This document shows, piece after piece, positions 6,263 to 8,476 of a stretch of 8,476 nt of DNA; positions within the stretch are counted from its first letter, which is position 1; every line of letters begins with the position of its first letter. Made by a program: the position numbers and the translations under genes. The DNA is from Armatimonadota bacterium (GTDB lineage: Bacteria > Sysuimicrobiota > Sysuimicrobiia > Sysuimicrobiales > VGFF01). The notes beneath the pieces are model-generated. The model was not told the origin of the DNA. It was given only the letters and a program-made list of their open reading frames with translations, and ran no database searches. The stretch spans positions 1 to 8,476 of the forward strand of contig VGFF01000087.1 in the NCBI GenBank assembly GCA_016868955.1, given 5' to 3'.

Positions 6263-6751
6263 CCGCACGTCGACCTGGAAGCGTACCGAAAGTGGAAGAC
6301 CCCGATCCTCGATCAGGGCTCGGAGGGGGCATGCACCGGATTCGGCCTCGCGACAGTCGCGAACTATCTGCTGCGACGCCGCGTCGTACAACCCGGCACC
6401 GTTCAGGTCAGCCCGCGCATGTTGTACGACCTCGCGCGTCGCTACGACGAATGGCCGGGCGAGAACTACGATGGATCGAGCGCACGCGGCGCGATGAAGG
6501 GCTGGCACAAGCACGGCGTGTGCAGCGACTCGGTGTGGCCGTACAAACCCGGCCAGCGGCAGAAGGATGGCGGCCTCAGCGAGACGCGCGCCGCCGACGC
6601 ATTGAAGCGGCCGCTCGGCGCGTACGTGCGCGTGCACCACAAGGCTCTCGTGGCGATGCACGCCGCGATCGCCGAGGTCGGTATCCTCTATGCCACGTCG
6701 ACCGTGGACGAAGGCTGGCAGAACGTCGGCGCCAACGGCGTCATCCCGTAA
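6263..6751 (+). pseudogene. Cys-containing half of the C1 peptidase domain (ends at premature TAA)
   Basis: This is the part of the fusion gene between the C-run frameshift and the TAA. It shows the start of a papain-like fold: KWKTPILDQGSEGACTGFG with the nucleophilic Cys at codon 6332-6334 in the usual DQG..GAC.GF setting. A helix follows (VANYLLRRR), then VSPRMLYDLARRYDEWPG and GSSARGAMKGWHKHGVCSDSVWPY, both typical of the left lobe of C1 peptidases. It ends GANGVIP and then TAA. The only ATG in this frame is at 6419, past the Cys, so translation from there would give a 110-residue piece without the nucleophile. Such a piece cannot be an active peptidase. Confidence 0.65.
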
Positions 6752-6760
6752 TCGAAGAAC

Positions 6761-7963
6761 ATGCTCGGCGGCCAATCCTTCGCAATCGTTGCCTACGACC
6801 AACGCGGGTTCTGGATCCAGAATTCTTGGGGCGACGACTGGGGACACCGCGGATTCGCGCACGTCTACTACGACGACTGGCTCGAGAACGCCACCGACGT
6901 TTGGGTCGCGCGGCTGGGTGTGTCTGTCGAGCCGCGCACTGCAGAGAGCACAGCCACGGTGCGATCGGTCGCCGCCGGCGCCAGCGAGGGCTATTCGTTC
7001 CGCGACCTGCGGCCGCACATCATCAACCTTGGCAACGACGGTCGTCTTCGCCCCAACGGCACGTACGGCACGACCGAGGTGGACGTCGCCAGCATCTTCG
7101 ACAACGACCTGCCGCGCTTTACGAAGAGCTGGAAGAAGAAGCGCATCCTCCTGTACGCCCATGGCGGGCTCGTCGGCGAGAACACGGCGATCCAGCGCCT
7201 GGCCGACTACCGCGCGCCGTTGTTGGAAGCGCCGGTTTACCCGATCGGGTTCGTCTGGCACACGGACTTCTGGTCGACGCTCACGAACATGCTCGAGGAC
7301 GCGGTTCGTCAGCGCCGCCCCGAGGGAATCCTCGACGCCGCCAAGGACTTCATGCTCGACCGCCTCGATGACGCGCTGGAGCCGATCCTGCGGAATTTGT
7401 TGACGAAGGTCGCGTGGGACCAGATGAAGGAGAACGCCGTCCTGGCCACGGCATCGCGGAACGGCGGGGCACGGCTGGCGATGACGCACCTGGCGCGGTT
7501 GGCGCGGCAGGACAAGAGCGTCGAGATCCACGTCGCCGGGCATAGCGCCGGCAGCATCTTCCATGGACCGGTCGTCGATCTGCTGACGTCGAAGGGCGCG
7601 ATCACGGGGGGACCGCTCGACGGCGCGCGCGGTTTCGGCATCCCCGTGAAGTCGTGCTCGCTGTGGGCGCCGGCGTTCACCGTCGACTGCTTCAAGCGCC
7701 ACTACCTGGTGGCGGCTCGCAGTCGCGCGCTGGAGCGGTTCGCGTTTTTCACGCTCACCGACGAGGCCGAGCAGGACGACCACTGCGCGCGCATCTACAA
7801 CAAGTCGCTGCTGTACCTCGTGCCCAACGCCTTGGAAGCGAAGCCGCGCATCCCGATGTTCCGGGACGGCGAGCCGATCCTCGGCATGGAGAAGTGGGTT
7901 CGCAAGGACCCGCGCGTGCTCGCGCCGTGCGAAGGGAAGGACAGGGTTGCCGACTGGGCTTGA
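6761..7963 (+). CDS. Intact 3' open frame: end of C1 domain plus alpha/beta-hydrolase
   Basis: An ATG 9 bases after the premature TAA opens an undamaged 400-codon frame, though with only a weak GAAG upstream. Residues 1-52 are the end of the C1 peptidase: GGQSFAIVAYD, where papain-like enzymes have the catalytic His (GGH), here Gln5; then WIQNSWGDDWG with the catalytic-dyad-supporting Asn21. After a linker, residues about 125-400 look like an alpha/beta-hydrolase. They show KKRILLYAHGGL (127-137) as an oxyanion-loop HGG, and HVAGHSAGSIFHGP (257-270) with the nucleophile elbow G-H-S-A-G and Ser262. His341 (DDHCARIY) could complete the triad. The substrate is unknown; esterase, lipase or peptidase are possible. 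No signal peptide or membrane span is seen in this part. The frame's intactness suggests selection on the hydrolase half, or recent damage upstream. Confidence 0.7.
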   Translation: MLGGQSFAIVAYDQRGFWIQNSWGDDWGHRGFAHVYYDDWLENATDVWVARLGVSVEPRTAESTATVRSVAAGASEGYSFRDLRPHIINLGNDGRLRPNGTYGTTEVDVASIFDNDLPRFTKSWKKKRILLYAHGGLVGENTAIQRLADYRAPLLEAPVYPIGFVWHTDFWSTLTNMLEDAVRQRRPEGILDAAKDFMLDRLDDALEPILRNLLTKVAWDQMKENAVLATASRNGGARLAMTHLARLARQDKSVEIHVAGHSAGSIFHGPVVDLLTSKGAITGGPLDGARGFGIPVKSCSLWAPAFTVDCFKRHYLVAARSRALERFAFFTLTDEAEQDDHCARIYNKSLLYLVPNALEAKPRIPMFRDGEPILGMEKWVRKDPRVLAPCEGKDRVADWA

Positions 7964-8182
7964 CGCCGAACACGGTAGCCGCCGGTGATCCGCAGGCGTC
8001 AACGGCACGGCAGGACGGCGCTGCAAGCGTCGTTGGCGCGTGTTCTGGAGGCGTCCAACGCGCCCGCGGCATCTACGTTCAATCGTTCGGCAGCGTCGTT
8101 CGCGGAGCGCCGCCTGAGTCTTCGGTAGCGCCGCTCTGGGCCGCCGCTGACGCGTCCTCGCGGCGGCCGCCGACAACGATAC

Positions 8183-8209
8183 GGGGCCGGACGTGCTGCG
8201 TCCGGCCCC
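8183..8209 (-). terminator. GC-rich hairpin, probable terminator of the right-edge minus-strand gene
   Basis: A perfect 11-bp stem, GGGGCCGGACG paired with CGTCCGGCCCC around a 5-base loop, starts 24 bp past the stop codon of the partial gene at 8234. No T run follows on either strand; the minus-strand continuation GTATCGTTGTC is only mildly T-rich. It could also end transcripts from the plus-strand hydrolase, whose stop is 219 bp away. Confidence 0.6.
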
Positions 8210-8233
8210 GCTGATTCGCGTTCGAACGCCCGC

Positions 8234-8476
8234 CTAGTCCGGAATCGGCGACACCAACCGCACATCCGAGCACGTCTCGGGACGACCCTCCGGCCACTCC
8301 GCATTCGGCGACCACCAAGGGCCGTCGAAGCGCACCGTGACGCAGATGCGGGCCGGACCGGGCGCGAACCGGCCGGCTGTACGTTCCGCCGGCACCGACC
8401 AGGATTGAGGCGTGCCCGCGCAACGGTTCTCGAACCGACCGTTGGCAGCGGCCTCTCCCCCGGATTGCGTAACGCG
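8234..8476 (-). CDS. C-terminal end of an unrecognised Cys-containing protein (5' end outside window)
   Basis: The minus strand is open from the right edge to TAG at 8234-8236, giving 80 residues with no start codon needed inside the window. The sequence reads like real protein, with Trp, Cys and Pro spread evenly: FENRCAGTPQSWSVPAE, then ARICVTVRFDGPWWSPNAEW, then ETCSDVRLVSPIPD. Three Cys residues suggest a secreted or periplasmic protein with disulfides; that is inference, since the N-terminus is not visible. The stop followed at once by a strong hairpin supports this frame over two overlapping frames on the same strand, which have Arg-rich, low-quality products. I do not recognise the family. 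Confidence 0.6.
   Translation of the reverse strand, partial: RVTQSGGEAAANGRFENRCAGTPQSWSVPAERTAGRFAPGPARICVTVRFDGPWWSPNAEWPEGRPETCSDVRLVSPIPD

Larger units (their letters stand above)
6128..7963 (+). pseudogene. Broken papain-like (C1) peptidase fused to an alpha/beta-hydrolase
   Basis: Read through its lesions, this is one gene of about 610 residues: a C1-family cysteine peptidase followed by an alpha/beta-hydrolase. The ATG at 6128 has GAGG 7 bases upstream and lies in the same frame as the catalytic domain, but that frame hits TGA at 6227-6229. The plausible N-terminal sequence (KRTLDARRDTLDFRDRMFEPTLIEAP, about 6183-6262) is in the frame one base later. Adding one C to the C6 run at 6259-6264 joins it cleanly to PHVDLEAYRKWKTPILDQG. 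The catalytic domain is then cut by an in-frame TAA at 6749-6751, and its His is Gln. From 6761 to the stop the frame is intact. An alternative start is the GTG at 6120 in the N-terminal frame, which needs one frameshift fewer. Sequencing or assembly error could explain the frameshifts but hardly the whole set of changes. Confidence 0.72.

Noticed and set aside
6292..7371. A 359-codon plus-strand open frame within the peptidase/hydrolase gene
   Set aside because: It is the wrong frame of the same strand, with Arg-rich composition, while the frame beside it carries the C1 and hydrolase motifs.
5981..8176. A 731-codon open frame on the minus strand opposite the peptidase/hydrolase gene
   Set aside because: It is the antisense of a high-GC coding frame, where stops are rare. 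The product is Arg/Ala/Val-rich with no recognisable domain, and it also runs into the divergent promoter region.
8079..8423. A 114-codon minus-strand open frame near the right edge
   Set aside because: It reads through the terminator-like hairpin at 8183-8209. The competing frame that ends at 8234, just before the hairpin, has more natural protein composition.
1..8476. CRISPR array, IS element or phage module
   Set aside because: No regularly spaced repeats, transposase motifs, terminal inverted repeats or phage structural genes were seen in any frame.

Overview
This is an 8.5 kb piece of high-GC bacterial chromosome. The codon usage strongly favours G or C in third positions, and the Shine-Dalgarno sequences are AGGAGG-like. 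Nothing in it looks like a plasmid, phage, IS element or CRISPR array. The gene set (pyruvate kinase, M29 aminopeptidase, YeiH-type transporter, cupredoxin, NicX-like protein, tRNA-Val) would suit a soil-type bacterium such as a vicinamibacterial acidobacterium, a Rokubacteria-like lineage or a high-GC proteobacterium. I cannot settle the phylum from sequence alone.

Layout. (1) 1-581, plus strand: the 3' end of a pyruvate kinase gene, overlapped by 4 nt by a small unrecognised gene. (2) 606-2764, minus strand: a probable two-gene operon. A YeiH/UPF0324 membrane transporter is transcribed first, then an M29 aminopeptidase that keeps all its expected metal ligands. (3) 2821-3503, minus: a secreted cupredoxin-like protein with its own strong intrinsic terminator. 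Two small inverted repeats lie upstream of it. (4) 3677-4201, minus: a one-membrane-span protein whose exported part is built from four D-x-x-G repeats. (5) 4372-4446, minus: tRNA-Val(CAC) with an encoded CCA and a plausible promoter. (6) 4513-about 4830, minus: the C-terminal stub of an HExxH metallopeptidase that has no start codon. (7) 4906-5952, minus: a protein related to 2,5-dihydroxypyridine dioxygenase (NicX) and the M29 peptidases. (8) 6128-7963, plus: a papain-like (C1) peptidase fused to an alpha/beta-hydrolase. The peptidase half is broken by a probable upstream frameshift, a frameshift at a C6 run, an in-frame TAA and a His-to-Gln change, while the hydrolase half is intact. (9) 8183-8209: a GC-rich hairpin just beyond the stop of a minus-strand gene that enters from the right edge (8234-8476).

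From 606 to 5952 every gene is on the minus strand. The genes do not form an obvious pathway, and most look like separate transcription units. Peptidase-like folds recur: a true M29 aminopeptidase, an M29-related NicX-like protein, an HExxH stub and a broken C1 peptidase. Several canonical catalytic or ligand residues are replaced: cupredoxin His to Tyr, NicX-like Asp to Gly, C1 His to Gln. No stretch over 300 bases lacks a gene. The larger gaps are 2765-2888, 3504-3676, 4202-4371, 5953-6127 and 7964-8182.

I found no convincing new multi-gene system. The most interesting object is the peptidase/alpha-beta-hydrolase fusion, in which only the peptidase half has decayed.
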